Assembly: GCA_937885475.1 (NCBI GenBank) | Contig: CAKZZR010000101.1 | Coordinates: forward strand, 1 to 26,175 | Direction: 5' to 3' | Length of the DNA stretch: 26,175 nucleotides | From: an uncultured Treponema sp. | Lineage (GTDB): Bacteria > Spirochaetota > Spirochaetia > Treponematales > Treponemataceae | Shown: piece by piece, positions 15,001 to 21,443 of the stretch | Numbering within the stretch: the stretch's first letter is position 1 | How the letters are laid out: the number at the start of each line of letters is the position of its first letter | Made by a program: the position numbers and the translations under genes | Notes under the pieces: model-generated | What the model saw: the letters and a program-made list of their open reading frames with translations, nothing else | The model's database searches: none | What the model was told of the DNA's origin: nothing

Positions 15001-15687
15001 CTGTCCCTTAAGGCTGTTCGGGCTGAACACAACCGGCTCTCGCAGCATGTTTATAAGGTCGTGATTGAACGGACCGAATACAGGAAGTCCCTGGAATGTT
15101 TTTTGAATCGTTGCCCATGATTTTTCGTACAGAGGATTCTTTGAAAGCTCTGTGTCGTTAAAAAGAACGGCAAACGGCTTGAATGCAGGGTTTTCGTTTG
15201 CAAGGTGCAGAAGGATAAGCTCTTCCAGTGTCTGCTCGCGGTTTGAGCGCATTTTTTGCGTTCCTGCGTCCAGCGCATCCTTTGCAAGATATTCTTCGGC
15301 GCTCAGTTTTCCCTGATATACCTCTGTCGGCGGGAATTCCGCGCTAAAGTCAAGCAGCAGCTTGTCTACGGCTTCCTTTGTGTATGCGTTGTCCAGCTCT
15401 GCAAGCACCGTTTTGAATGCGTCGGCATTTTTGTCGCGGCGGTACATCATACATACATAATGGAAGATTTCATCTATAAGACCCATCGCATTCAAAGATG
15501 CCGCAGAAACACGCTTCTCGTGCTGGTTGATTGAATCAAAATACTTGTTCAGTTTTTCTGCAAATTTGCGCACAGCCGGCATATTTGCAAGGATTACATT
15601 TCCGCTTGAAGCAAACAGCTGCTCATCAAATTTACAGAGCTCGCGGATTTTTCGTCCTACATGAAATTCGTTGTAAGAAATATTCAT
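12076..15687 (-). CDS. Large GH13 alpha-amylase-family protein with Lys/Ala-rich tail
   Basis: A cytoplasmic protein of 1203 aa acting on alpha-1,4-glucans. The GH13 barrel lies in the middle: region I DMVPNHTG (His410), region II IIRFDAAM (nucleophile Asp525), region III LLLAEAFW (acid/base Glu590), region IV FMNNPDEDTA (Asp651, with Pro where most families have His), then MPGLPMFGHGQIEGF. About 330 residues precede the barrel and over 300 follow the domain; neither part is recognised. The last 40 or so residues are a Lys/Ala/Ser/Thr-rich tail (AKKAAAGSNAKK...). No signal peptide is present. ATG 15687 is preferred to ATG 15696 because AAGGA sits 8 nt before the former but touches the latter. 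It follows malQ by 66 nt on the same strand, so the two probably form a glycogen/maltodextrin operon. Exact specificity cannot be read. Confidence 0.88.
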   Translation of the reverse strand: MNISYNEFHVGRKIRELCKFDEQLFASSGNVILANMPAVRKFAEKLNKYFDSINQHEKRVSAASLNAMGLIDEIFHYVCMMYRRDKNADAFKTVLAELDNAYTKEAVDKLLLDFSAEFPPTEVYQGKLSAEEYLAKDALDAGTQKMRSNREQTLEELILLHLANENPAFKPFAVLFNDTELSKNPLYEKSWATIQKTFQGLPVFGPFNHDLINMLREPVVFSPNSLKGQLDYIRQYWADLLGEFLKRLLMGLDSITEEEKMAWHPTNGGDVSMEAYNYDNLMKEYERFSPDREWMPCVILMAKTVLVWLDQLTKKYNRSITRLDQIPDEELDTLRDEGFTGLWLIGLWSRSNASKRIKQLCGNPEAAASAYSLYDYNIAENIGGWDALSNLRTRLWQRGIRLASDMVPNHTGMDSQWVVNRPELFVQRRDPPSSSYTFNGENLSWDPNVGVWLEDHYYNHSDCSVVFKRVDFRNGDTRYIYHGNDGTGMPWNDTAQIDFLNPEAREAVMQDILHVARNFPIIRFDAAMVLAKKSIRRLWYPEPGHGGDIYSRSESALTNQEFEARIPNEFWREVVDRVAKEVPDTLLLAEAFWMMEGYFVRTLGMHRVYNSAFMNMLKKEENQKYRDSVKNTIKFDPQILKRYVNFMNNPDEDTAVAQFGKDDKYFGVCTLMITMPGLPMFGHGQIEGFEEKYGMEFTKAYRNETPDQNLINRHWHDIFPLMKKRYVFANVENFLFYDVWDNGHVNENIFAYSNSAGNEYSVVFYNNKYERAQGWIKQSCEYAVKVGEGDEKHVEMRSKSISEGLNLHAEDNKFVIFREHRSGLWFVRRSREICERGMYIGLNGFEYQVYMDIHEVADGADHKYQILCDTLQGRGCYDLEVEWQEICYRELYLPLATYANAVLPAVHGILRPATGKPTTASIKKQLKEVVDSTAAAATAFYETANRFAGSVKLSEPSKQHKNFAKLAEYILTLAAGTKAKPTADITAALKKAKTRDAYLETLFGTDTNLAEQLVCVAMVKEYAEAGLAETWAFARKFTEFLNSNGINLGDSYNNINRLLVLAKSAKAESFAKDEKKALYELTSLLCESPYARALTGANSFNGVVWFNKETSDWTLAHAFALALLDDKNEAETLAAFQDVVKAKDKAEYKCEEWVKPFAPKVAKKAAAGSNAKKTASTRSTTAGKKSTAEKATSKKPAAKKAKK

Positions 15688-15753
15688 ATTATCCATCCTT
15701 TTTGGTCTTTAGCCGTCGGCGACATTCGGTTCGACAGGCTCAATGACCTGTAT

Positions 15754-17805
15754 TTATTTATGCAGTCCAACTACACCTTTGATTTTTGCAATCAGAGTTT
15801 CGTCGGCTTCAAGTTCTTCTACGGTTACCGGCATTCGGTACGTCCAGTTGAAGTCGTTTACACTTCCAGGAACGTTCACGCGCTCTGCATTTGAATCTGC
15901 AAGCCAGTATTTCTTTTCCATTGCCATATAGTCCTGCAACGGATTGATAATCCATACGCTGTTTGCGGCGGCAACGCCCTTAAGGTAGCCTTCTGCAATC
16001 TCCGGAGTGAACGGTGCGTTCGCAATTTCGTTGATTCTTCCCTGATCAAAGCCGTCAACGCCAAATGCCCAAGGATTCGTATGAACGAAAAGGCTTGCTC
16101 CGCCACGGTCTTCCTGCCACCACTGGCGGACAGTCGTTGAGTCGTGAACAGAAGTCGTAGTTACAGAAAGATATGTTATCTCGTTAAGCGGAACATAAGG
16201 CATTCCGCTTTCCTTCCAGCGGCGGCACCAGCGGTTTACGCGCAGCCCCAGGATTCCATTCTTTTCCATAACGTGAGGAAGGCACGGAAGTTCTGCACCA
16301 AGGTCTTCTCCACAAGGAACCATCTTAACGGAATTTGTAAGAGTGGAAAGAATTTCGTCTGACTGGGTTTCCCACAGCTTGTTCTGTTCCCATTCTTTTC
16401 CGTCGATGAGGTTTTTCAGATTGTTTTTTTCGCCGTCATTAAGCGACTTCCATGAATCTGAGTTGTAGTATGTCCATACAGGAAGGAAATTGTCCGGCGT
16501 GATTTCAATGAGGCAGCGGTTCTGCCATGCGCGGCTCAATGCATCTTTGCAGCGCTGCGCGGCATCTCCCTCACAGAATGCGCTCAAGTCTGATTCGTAA
16601 AAATCCTTGTCGCCGGTTACGGTCTTCTTAAAAAGCCATAGCTCTTCGTTTCCGATTCTGTCCATGAATTTGGAAAGGATTGCCGTTGCCGTCTGATGGT
16701 TCCATGTGATGTCTTCAATAAGACCTGTAGGAACGTGAGGCTGGCTGAGCCAACGGATTCGTCCGTCGTCAAAACCAATGTTGTGCAGGTCGTTGCGGTG
16801 CATTGGCACGTAAGGCACCGTGTGACCAAGAACTGCGGTAGTGTCACGTGCAGGAATAGCCCAGATGCGGAAGAATCCAAGGATATGGTCAAGGCGGTAT
16901 GCGCCGTAGAACTGTTCGGCAACTTTAAGGCGGTTGATCCACCAGTCGTATTTGCGTGCCTTGAGGTTTTCCCAGTCGTAGGTTGGGAAGCCCCAGTTCT
17001 GACCTGTAGGATTCTCGCCGTCAACAGGGGATCCGGCACGAAGGTTGTGGTTGAAAATGTCCGGTTCGCTCCAAGCGTCGCAGCTGTCTTCGTTCATAAG
17101 AATCGGCATGTCGCCCTTGAGGATGATTCCGGCTTTTTTTACGGCATCCGTCGCCTTCTTGAACTGCTCGCCGGCAACCATCTGGCACCAGGCAAAGAAA
17201 AGATGGTCTTTCGCAAGTTTTTTGTCGTTCCAGCGGGCTTTTATTTCTTTTGCAGGCAAAAGCTGGTCTTCTTTTTTCCATTCTTTCCAGGAAGCCTGAT
17301 TGTATTTTACCTTGAGGTTCTTATATACGGCGTAGCTTAGAATCCACGGATTTTTCTTAATCCATTTTTCAAGAGTCTCGTCTGCCACTGCATTTTTTGC
17401 AATGGCGGTTGATTCATAGAGCTTTCTAAGCAAAGAAGTTTTTGCATCAAGAATTCCCTGATACTTGTAGCGACCGGCCTGACTGTAAGGGAAGTCCTTT
17501 ATCATCTTGTCATATTCTTTTTTAAATCCGGCATCGGATTTGTAAAGCTCAGAAAATCCTGGAAGAGCCTTTATGTCAATGTAGATGGGGTGCAGGGCGA
17601 ATGCGCTGAGCCCGCTATATGGCGAAGACTGAGTTCCTGTGTCGTTTACCGGCAAAAGCTGAAGCAGCGTGAAGCCCGCCTTCTTGCAGAATTTTGCGAA
17701 TTCCGGCAAATCTGTATATTCACCAATAACGGTGCCGTCTTTTTTGTTCGTGTAAATGGCTCCCAATGGAATGGAAGTACCGATTGCTTTTTCAAGTGTA
17801 TTCAT
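15754..17805 (-). CDS. malQ: 4-alpha-glucanotransferase (GH77)
   Basis: Transfers alpha-1,4-glucan segments between maltodextrins in the cytoplasm. The protein has 683 aa, in the range of the longer E. coli-type MalQ. Key sites are SSPYSGLSAFALHPIYI near 60-76, the nucleophile Asp306 in YRLDHILGFFRIWAIP, the acid/base Glu500 in PCGEDLG, and His554-Asp555 in VHDSTTVRQWW. The ATG at 17805 precedes the conserved IGTSIPLGAIYT start. A TATAAT ends 8 nt before the ATG, and only a weak AAGG lies 1-2 nt before it, so initiation may be leaderless. The gene heads a probable two-gene operon with the GH13 gene, and lies downstream of a tetR gene on the same strand, which could regulate it. Confidence 0.95.
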   Translation of the reverse strand: MNTLEKAIGTSIPLGAIYTNKKDGTVIGEYTDLPEFAKFCKKAGFTLLQLLPVNDTGTQSSPYSGLSAFALHPIYIDIKALPGFSELYKSDAGFKKEYDKMIKDFPYSQAGRYKYQGILDAKTSLLRKLYESTAIAKNAVADETLEKWIKKNPWILSYAVYKNLKVKYNQASWKEWKKEDQLLPAKEIKARWNDKKLAKDHLFFAWCQMVAGEQFKKATDAVKKAGIILKGDMPILMNEDSCDAWSEPDIFNHNLRAGSPVDGENPTGQNWGFPTYDWENLKARKYDWWINRLKVAEQFYGAYRLDHILGFFRIWAIPARDTTAVLGHTVPYVPMHRNDLHNIGFDDGRIRWLSQPHVPTGLIEDITWNHQTATAILSKFMDRIGNEELWLFKKTVTGDKDFYESDLSAFCEGDAAQRCKDALSRAWQNRCLIEITPDNFLPVWTYYNSDSWKSLNDGEKNNLKNLIDGKEWEQNKLWETQSDEILSTLTNSVKMVPCGEDLGAELPCLPHVMEKNGILGLRVNRWCRRWKESGMPYVPLNEITYLSVTTTSVHDSTTVRQWWQEDRGGASLFVHTNPWAFGVDGFDQGRINEIANAPFTPEIAEGYLKGVAAANSVWIINPLQDYMAMEKKYWLADSNAERVNVPGSVNDFNWTYRMPVTVEELEADETLIAKIKGVVGLHK

Positions 17806-17813
17806 ACCTTATT

Positions 17814-17842
17814 ATTATACCACGGCTTTTTTAAATTGGTAA
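17814..17842 (-). promoter_or_regulatory. Promoter of malQ
   Basis: On the minus strand TTACCA (17837-17842), a 17-bp spacer and TATAAT (17814-17819) sit 8 nt before the malQ ATG. The -35 lies inside the loop of the CACGGC/GCCGTG inverted repeat. Confidence 0.6.
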
Positions 17843-17855
17843 AAAATTCGCCGTG
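17821..17855. repeat. Inverted repeat around the malQ -35 region
   Basis: CACGGC (17821-17826) and GCCGTG (17850-17855) form a perfect 6-bp dyad. An inner pairing of TTTTTTA with TAAAAAA is offset by a 3-nt bulge. It lies between tetR and malQ and could be a tetR transcript hairpin or a malQ operator. Confidence 0.5.
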
Positions 17856-17868
17856 CCTCCTTACGAAT

Positions 17869-18444
17869 TCAACTTGCAACTCCATATACAAATGAATGTG
17901 CAATTTTTCCAATAGTCTCTTCATCATCCTTCAGAAATCCCGAAAGAACTGTTGCTGCTATTGAAACCAGATTATTGCGAAACAGAATGCTGTAGAATTC
18001 TTCCTTGCCCTTCATGTTTCCGAATTCCGCCGTGGACTTTGAAAAAAAATCCAAAAAAAGCGAATGAATTTCCTTGCGGATTGGCGTGTAAAGCGCATTG
18101 CTTTCTGACCCGCCCGGCGCATTTAAAAGCAGTATATGCAGCCTGAAGTAGTCCGGGTTTTCATGCGCAAAGGCAATTTCTGCTTGGATGATTTTTGTGA
18201 TGGAGTCAAGGAATGAATGACGGTACTCGCACGCCGCAGAAAGCCGTTCCATTAAAAGGCCGCCCTTTTCTGTAATCAGCGTCTGAATCAGCCCCGCTTT
18301 TGAGCCAAAATAATAGTACAGGGTAGGCTTTGTTATTCCTGCCTCGTCCGCAATCTCCTGAACGCCAACGGAATCGTACCCACGGAATGCAAAAAGCCTG
18401 CATGCGACGTTGAGAATGTTTTCCTTGTTAGAATTCTGCTCCAC
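17869..18444 (-). CDS. TetR/AcrR-family transcriptional regulator
   Basis: A 191-aa repressor-type protein from the GTG at 18444. The N-terminal TetR domain reads KENILNVACRLFAFRGYDSV, then a helix-turn-helix at about 26-47 (VQEIADEAGITKPTLYYYFG), with the characteristic YYYFGSK. The C-terminal half is all-helical and ligand-specific; I cannot name the ligand. The frame remains open to 18531, but those extra residues are encoded by the promoter/operator DNA and look unlike a TetR N-terminus, so GTG 18444 is preferred. The -10 box TATAAT ends 6 nt before this GTG and no Shine-Dalgarno sequence is present. A perfect palindrome covers the promoter, implying autoregulation. Targets could include malQ downstream. 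Confidence 0.88.
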   Translation of the reverse strand: MEQNSNKENILNVACRLFAFRGYDSVGVQEIADEAGITKPTLYYYFGSKAGLIQTLITEKGGLLMERLSAACEYRHSFLDSITKIIQAEIAFAHENPDYFRLHILLLNAPGGSESNALYTPIRKEIHSLFLDFFSKSTAEFGNMKGKEEFYSILFRNNLVSIAATVLSGFLKDDEETIGKIAHSFVYGVAS

Positions 18445-18450
18445 GGCTTT

Positions 18451-18478
18451 ATTATATACCGAATGGTATATAACGCAA
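18451..18478 (-). promoter_or_regulatory. tetR promoter
   Basis: On the minus strand TTGCGT (18473-18478), a 16-bp spacer and TATAAT (18451-18456) precede the GTG at 18444 by 6 nt. The spacer is filled by the operator palindrome. Confidence 0.6.
18453..18472. promoter_or_regulatory. Palindromic operator of the TetR regulator
   Basis: TATATACC (18453-18460), 4-nt centre GAAT, GGTATATA (18465-18472): a perfect 8-bp dyad. It overlaps the tetR -10 and spacer, as expected for TetR-family autorepression. Confidence 0.8.
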
Positions 18479-18480
18479 GC

Positions 18481-18515
18481 AAAAAAAAGAGAAAAAGAGA
18501 ATGTGTTTTTCATTC
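18481..18515 (-). terminator. Possible weak terminator after the radical SAM gene
   Basis: On the minus strand a GAATG/CATTC hairpin (18499-18515) is followed by a T-rich tract reaching 18481. The stem is only 5 bp. A CCCCG/CGGGG hairpin (18533-18552) lies just upstream. Confidence 0.35.
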
Positions 18516-18562
18516 GTGCAGAGGCTTGCATGCCCCGACGTTTGTGGCGGGGTATCGTTCGT

Positions 18563-19606
18563 TCAGTTCAAAAAGCCGTGGTTCCAGTGCCACAGCACCG
18601 TTGAAAGTTTGTTACTGAACGGCTGCGCCCGGCTAAAATCCGGGAGCCAGCTGGTGTCGTCGCTAAGCTCCTGATAGAACAGGAAGTCAAAATCATATGC
18701 TTCTATTAAATCCTGCAAATCCATGTCTTCCTGGGAGCTCACAAGGCGGTTTTCTATGGCGCTCAGCGCATCCCGGCGCTTTTTGTTGCGGTTCTCTTCT
18801 TCTGCAAAGGGAACGGGCGTGTATTGGTTCATGAGCGAGATGCAGGCTTTGCCGTCTGCGTGTTCCTTGAGCCAGTCAAGCGTGTCGGCGGTCTGCATGA
18901 ATTTTCCCGGCAAAAAAAGATGTCGCACGATGACGCCTTGGGTCATTTTTTCCTTAATCGTTCCCTTGCAAAAATGCTCGCCTTCGCCGTTTGTGTAGTC
19001 GTGCAGGGCGGGGCTGTCTTCAAGCTGCATGGGGAAATTTTTTATCATCCAGTCGATTGCCGTTGTTGCCGCCTGTGGGTAGTCCGCCGCATCAAAAAGC
19101 GTTTTGCTCAGCGTGGAGTCCAGGGTCTTGAGGTCTGGAAGCCAGATTTTTACGTATGGCTTTAAAAGCTCCAGAAGTTCAGGGCGTTCGTATGCAGAAC
19201 TGTTCCAGCAGAAGGGGATGGTGCAGCCGGCTTTTTGTGCGGCGGCAATGTATTCTGCAAGGCGCGGAATTGCGTGGCTTCCGGTAACAAGATTTATGTT
19301 TTCTGCGCCGGCGTTCTGCAGGCGCAGGCAAATCTCTGAAAATTCCGCGGACGACACGGCTTTTCCCATGCCGTTCTGAGAAATCTGGTAGTTCTGGCAG
19401 AATGCGCAACGCAACGTGCATCCAGTAAGGAAAATCGTTCCGCTTCCGCCGTGTACGGTTATCAGCGGTTCTTCGCCAAAGTGCAGGCATGCAAGCGCAA
19501 TGCGCACTTCGTCTGTTTCGCCGCAGAAGCCGCTTTTGCCTTGGGTTCGGTTCGCATTGCATTTTCGAGGACATTGGTTACAGGAAGCATATAATTCTTT
19601 GCACAT
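18563..19606 (-). CDS. Radical SAM protein, PflA-related
   Basis: A cytoplasmic radical SAM enzyme of 347 aa. The [4Fe-4S] SAM motif is C-x3-C-x2-C at Cys63-Cys67-Cys70 (TGCTLRCAFCQNY), preceded by a second Cys-rich segment (C-x2-C-x3-C at 9-16 and GFCGE near 27) as in AmmeMemoRadiSam/PflA-like proteins that resemble pyruvate formate-lyase activases. IKIWLPDLK-like (VKIWLPDLKTLD) and the GVIVRHLFLPGK motif are also typical. The substrate protein is not evident and no glycyl-radical enzyme is nearby. The start is uncertain: ATG 19606 begins 10 nt after the upstream stop; GTG 19630 would overlap that gene and has GGAG only 1 nt away. It is probably co-transcribed with the small upstream gene. 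Confidence 0.85.
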   Translation of the reverse strand: MCKELYASCNQCPRKCNANRTQGKSGFCGETDEVRIALACLHFGEEPLITVHGGSGTIFLTGCTLRCAFCQNYQISQNGMGKAVSSAEFSEICLRLQNAGAENINLVTGSHAIPRLAEYIAAAQKAGCTIPFCWNSSAYERPELLELLKPYVKIWLPDLKTLDSTLSKTLFDAADYPQAATTAIDWMIKNFPMQLEDSPALHDYTNGEGEHFCKGTIKEKMTQGVIVRHLFLPGKFMQTADTLDWLKEHADGKACISLMNQYTPVPFAEEENRNKKRRDALSAIENRLVSSQEDMDLQDLIEAYDFDFLFYQELSDDTSWLPDFSRAQPFSNKLSTVLWHWNHGFLN

Positions 19607-19616
19607 AAAACAGGAA

Positions 19617-20021
19617 TTAAAGCGCGCCACGCTCCACTAGTTTTGACATCAGGGTCTGAAGCTGCTCAAGCGGCATTGTCTCGGCCTCATCGTCAATTGC
19701 ATCGGAAAGCTCCTGAAGGTCGCCCACAGAAAGAATTTCCTCGTCTTCGTCGGAATCAGTTATAAAAGAAAGAAAGGCGCACAGCTTGTCTATATGCTCT
19801 TCGGTTGGCTCGTTCTGTGCATCAGGGGAGTGGTCAATGTATTCGTCGCGCCAGTAAAAGGCGATGGCACGGGCTAAGTTTCCTGGGGCGGCGGCGGTGC
19901 GCTCAAACAAATTCTGAACGGCGTTGCATGCCCGCTCCGCGTCGTAGCGGCCGTTGTTGTCCGCACGCTCGTGCTTTATGGTTCTGATGGTGTCGCTTCT
20001 GAATTTTTCTACAACTGTCAT
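19617..20021 (-). CDS. Small acidic hypothetical protein
   Basis: A 134-aa protein that I do not recognise. It is hydrophilic and rich in Asp/Glu in the C-terminal half (SDEDEE, DDEAE), predicted helical, with no signal peptide. It is predicted to start at ATG 20021 (VVEKFRSDTIRTIKHERADN follows). The open frame continues to 20138, but that part is Cys/Gly-rich, lies upstream of a strong TATAAT 6 nt from ATG 20021, and is probably not translated. GGAG is only 1 nt from the ATG, too close to work well, so a leaderless transcript is likely. The radical SAM gene follows at once, so the two may act together. Confidence 0.65.
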   Translation of the reverse strand: MTVVEKFRSDTIRTIKHERADNNGRYDAERACNAVQNLFERTAAAPGNLARAIAFYWRDEYIDHSPDAQNEPTEEHIDKLCAFLSFITDSDEDEEILSVGDLQELSDAIDDEAETMPLEQLQTLMSKLVERGAL

Positions 20022-20027
20022 GCTCCG

Positions 20028-20056
20028 ATTATAGCACATCACGCTTCCCGTGAAAA
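20028..20056 (-). promoter_or_regulatory. Promoter of the 19617-20021 gene
   Basis: On the minus strand TTTTCA (20051-20056), a 17-bp spacer and a perfect TATAAT (20028-20033) end 6 nt before the ATG. This is one of the clearest leaderless arrangements in the window. Confidence 0.6.
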
Positions 20057-20123
20057 CGCCGTGAATGCAGTGTCCGGCGATTCCAAGGGACAGAAAATTT
20101 GCGTTCAAACAAACTGAATTTTC

Positions 20124-20152
20124 TTGACATAATTTCATAGTGTAAATAAACT
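20124..20152 (+). promoter_or_regulatory. Promoter of the PTS IIA gene
   Basis: A perfect TTGACA (20124-20129), a 17-bp spacer and TAAACT (20147-20152) end 6 nt before the ATG at 20159. The predicted transcript start coincides with the ATG. Confidence 0.65.
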
Positions 20153-20158
20153 AAAAAT

Positions 20159-20605
20159 ATGGATTTGAGAACTGTATTAACAACCGATACTGTAAACCTT
20201 CACTTGAAGGGAACTACAAAAGAAGAAATTATTGACGAAATGATTGACATTCTGGTAAAAGCCGGAAAAGTTACAGATAAAGCGAATGCACGCGAAGTCG
20301 TACTTGACCGCGAACGCAAGATGTCAACAGGCATGAAGCACGGAATTGCAATTCCGCACGGAAAGACAGATGCTGTAAGCGATCTTGTTGCTTGTATCGG
20401 CATTTCTGATACTCCGGTGGACTTTGATTCTTTGGATCAGGAGCCATGCCGCATCTTTATTATGACCTTGTCGCCGGTAAACAAGACGGGACCGCACCTT
20501 CAGTTCCTTGCTGAAGTAAGCCTTCTGTTCAAGAGTGCCGACAAGCGCCAGCAGATTCTGAATACTCAGGATAAGGTTGAGGTTATCAGAATCCTTACTG
20601 AATAG
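20159..20605 (+). CDS. ptsN: PTS EIIA component, PtsN/fructose type
   Basis: A 148-aa cytoplasmic phosphocarrier of the PTS EIIA-2 (fructose/nitrogen) family. The phosphorylated residue should be His67 in MKHGIAIPHGKTD, and RERKMSTGM just before it is a typical lead-in. The C-terminal part (PHLQFLAEVSLLFK ... VIRILTE) completes the domain. As a stand-alone IIA without IIB or IIC neighbours it is more likely regulatory (PtsN-like, as in spirochaetes with incomplete PTS) than part of a transporter. It has its own strong promoter and a terminator directly after the stop. No Shine-Dalgarno sequence is seen; the ATG sits at the predicted transcription start. Confidence 0.9.
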   Translation: MDLRTVLTTDTVNLHLKGTTKEEIIDEMIDILVKAGKVTDKANAREVVLDRERKMSTGMKHGIAIPHGKTDAVSDLVACIGISDTPVDFDSLDQEPCRIFIMTLSPVNKTGPHLQFLAEVSLLFKSADKRQQILNTQDKVEVIRILTE

Positions 20606-20640
20606 AATTTTGTGTTTTCATTCATAAAAATCTCCTTGCG

Positions 20641-20678
20641 GGGCTTTGTGTACGTAGTGCATAAAGCCCTTTTTTTTT
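20641..20678 (+). terminator. Intrinsic terminator of ptsN
   Basis: GGGCTTT (20641-20647) pairs with AAAGCCC (20663-20669), extended by TG/CA pairs, and is followed by nine T. Confidence 0.9.
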
Positions 20679-20710
20679 GTACTATCATACAAACTGTAAA
20701 AGAGGAAAAC

Positions 20711-21265
20711 ATGAAATTTGACCCGATTGTAAAGGTTCAGCAGAACCGCCTTTTTAAGATTTCGGACGGTGCTGAAATTCCGCTTGAGAATCCTGTTGTT
20801 GTGAGTGGCGCGGAATGCTCTGCCGCGGCTGTTCCTGCAAAGGACGCGTTTTGTTTGGTAACCGTTGCCTGGCGCGACGTTGAATTTTCGGAAGGCGGTT
20901 ATAACGAGGAATATCTTGCCGCCCTGCGCGAGTTTCTAAAAAAATGCGAGGAATCCGGTGCGTTCTGCGCGGTCGTTCCTGCGGTGGCAAAGGCGCTTGA
21001 GGATGCGGACGAAGCGGAATCGTTTATTGCGGCAATGGTTCACGCTGCGCGCCGCATAAAGGACTGTACCAGCGTCCTTGGCTTTGCAATTGCCCCGGAA
21101 CTTTTGGCAAAGGACACGGATTTTGGCGCGAACAGCTACACGCAGTGGTTCATCAACGAAATGAACGTAAAGCACTCTCATTATGTGTATTTTGCGCAAA
21201 AAAATGCGGTTGCCGCGACCGGTGTGCCGCTTTCGTCTGCGGCAACAGAGCTTGTTCTGTATTAG
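20711..21265 (+). CDS. Hypothetical protein, resembles part of a GH5-like TIM barrel
   Basis: A 184-aa cytoplasmic protein of unknown function. The ATG at 20711 has GAGGAAA 4-5 nt upstream, which is a normal start; the frame is open further upstream through the ptsN terminator, which is not coding. The middle part (VTVAWRDVEFSEGG followed by YNEEYLAALREFLKKCEESG) resembles the W-x-D-I/V-E-x-x-x-G-x-Y-x-x-x-Y-L-x-x-L pattern of glycoside hydrolase family 5-type barrels. At 184 aa it covers only part of a barrel, and catalytic Glu residues are not evident. Possibly a degenerate or minimal barrel relative. It stands alone between ptsN and the lytic transglycosylase gene. Confidence 0.68.
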   Translation: MKFDPIVKVQQNRLFKISDGAEIPLENPVVVSGAECSAAAVPAKDAFCLVTVAWRDVEFSEGGYNEEYLAALREFLKKCEESGAFCAVVPAVAKALEDADEAESFIAAMVHAARRIKDCTSVLGFAIAPELLAKDTDFGANSYTQWFINEMNVKHSHYVYFAQKNAVAATGVPLSSAATELVLY

Positions 21266-21304
21266 GCGCGGAAAAATAGTTGTTTTGCAGAAAAATGTAA
21301 CAAA

Positions 21305-21362
21305 TGCGAAATGTTCAAACGTTTTCAAAAAAATATGAAAAATTTCGCAAAAAAAGTTTGAA
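21305..21362 (+). repeat. Interleaved inverted repeats, pseudoknot-like
   Basis: TGCGAAAT (21305-21312) pairs with ATTTCGCA (21342-21349), and TTCAAAC (21314-21320) pairs with GTTTGAA (21356-21362). The order A-B-A'-B' with six A between A' and B' is that of an H-type pseudoknot if transcribed. It lies in the 178-base gap before the lytic transglycosylase gene. Confidence 0.5.
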
Positions 21363-21368
21363 TTTCTC

Positions 21369-21397
21369 TTGATTCAAATCTTTTCTTGTGTCATAGT
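21369..21397 (+). promoter_or_regulatory. Promoter of the lytic transglycosylase gene
   Basis: TTGATT (21369-21374), a 17-bp spacer and CATAGT (21392-21397). The predicted leader is about 40 nt and carries GAGGAG before the ATG. Confidence 0.45.
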
Positions 21398-21443
21398 TTT
21401 CTTGAAGACGAACGGACGAGATAAAAAAAAGAGGAGTTAGAAA

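Noticed and set aside
16696..17340. 214-codon plus-strand open frame inside malQ
   Set aside because: Entirely antisense to a clear GH77 gene with catalytic residues in the other frame.
18533..18552. CCCCG/CGGGG hairpin as a strong intrinsic terminator
   Set aside because: Ten-nt loop, short stem and no adjacent T tract on either strand; listed only as context for the weak terminator.
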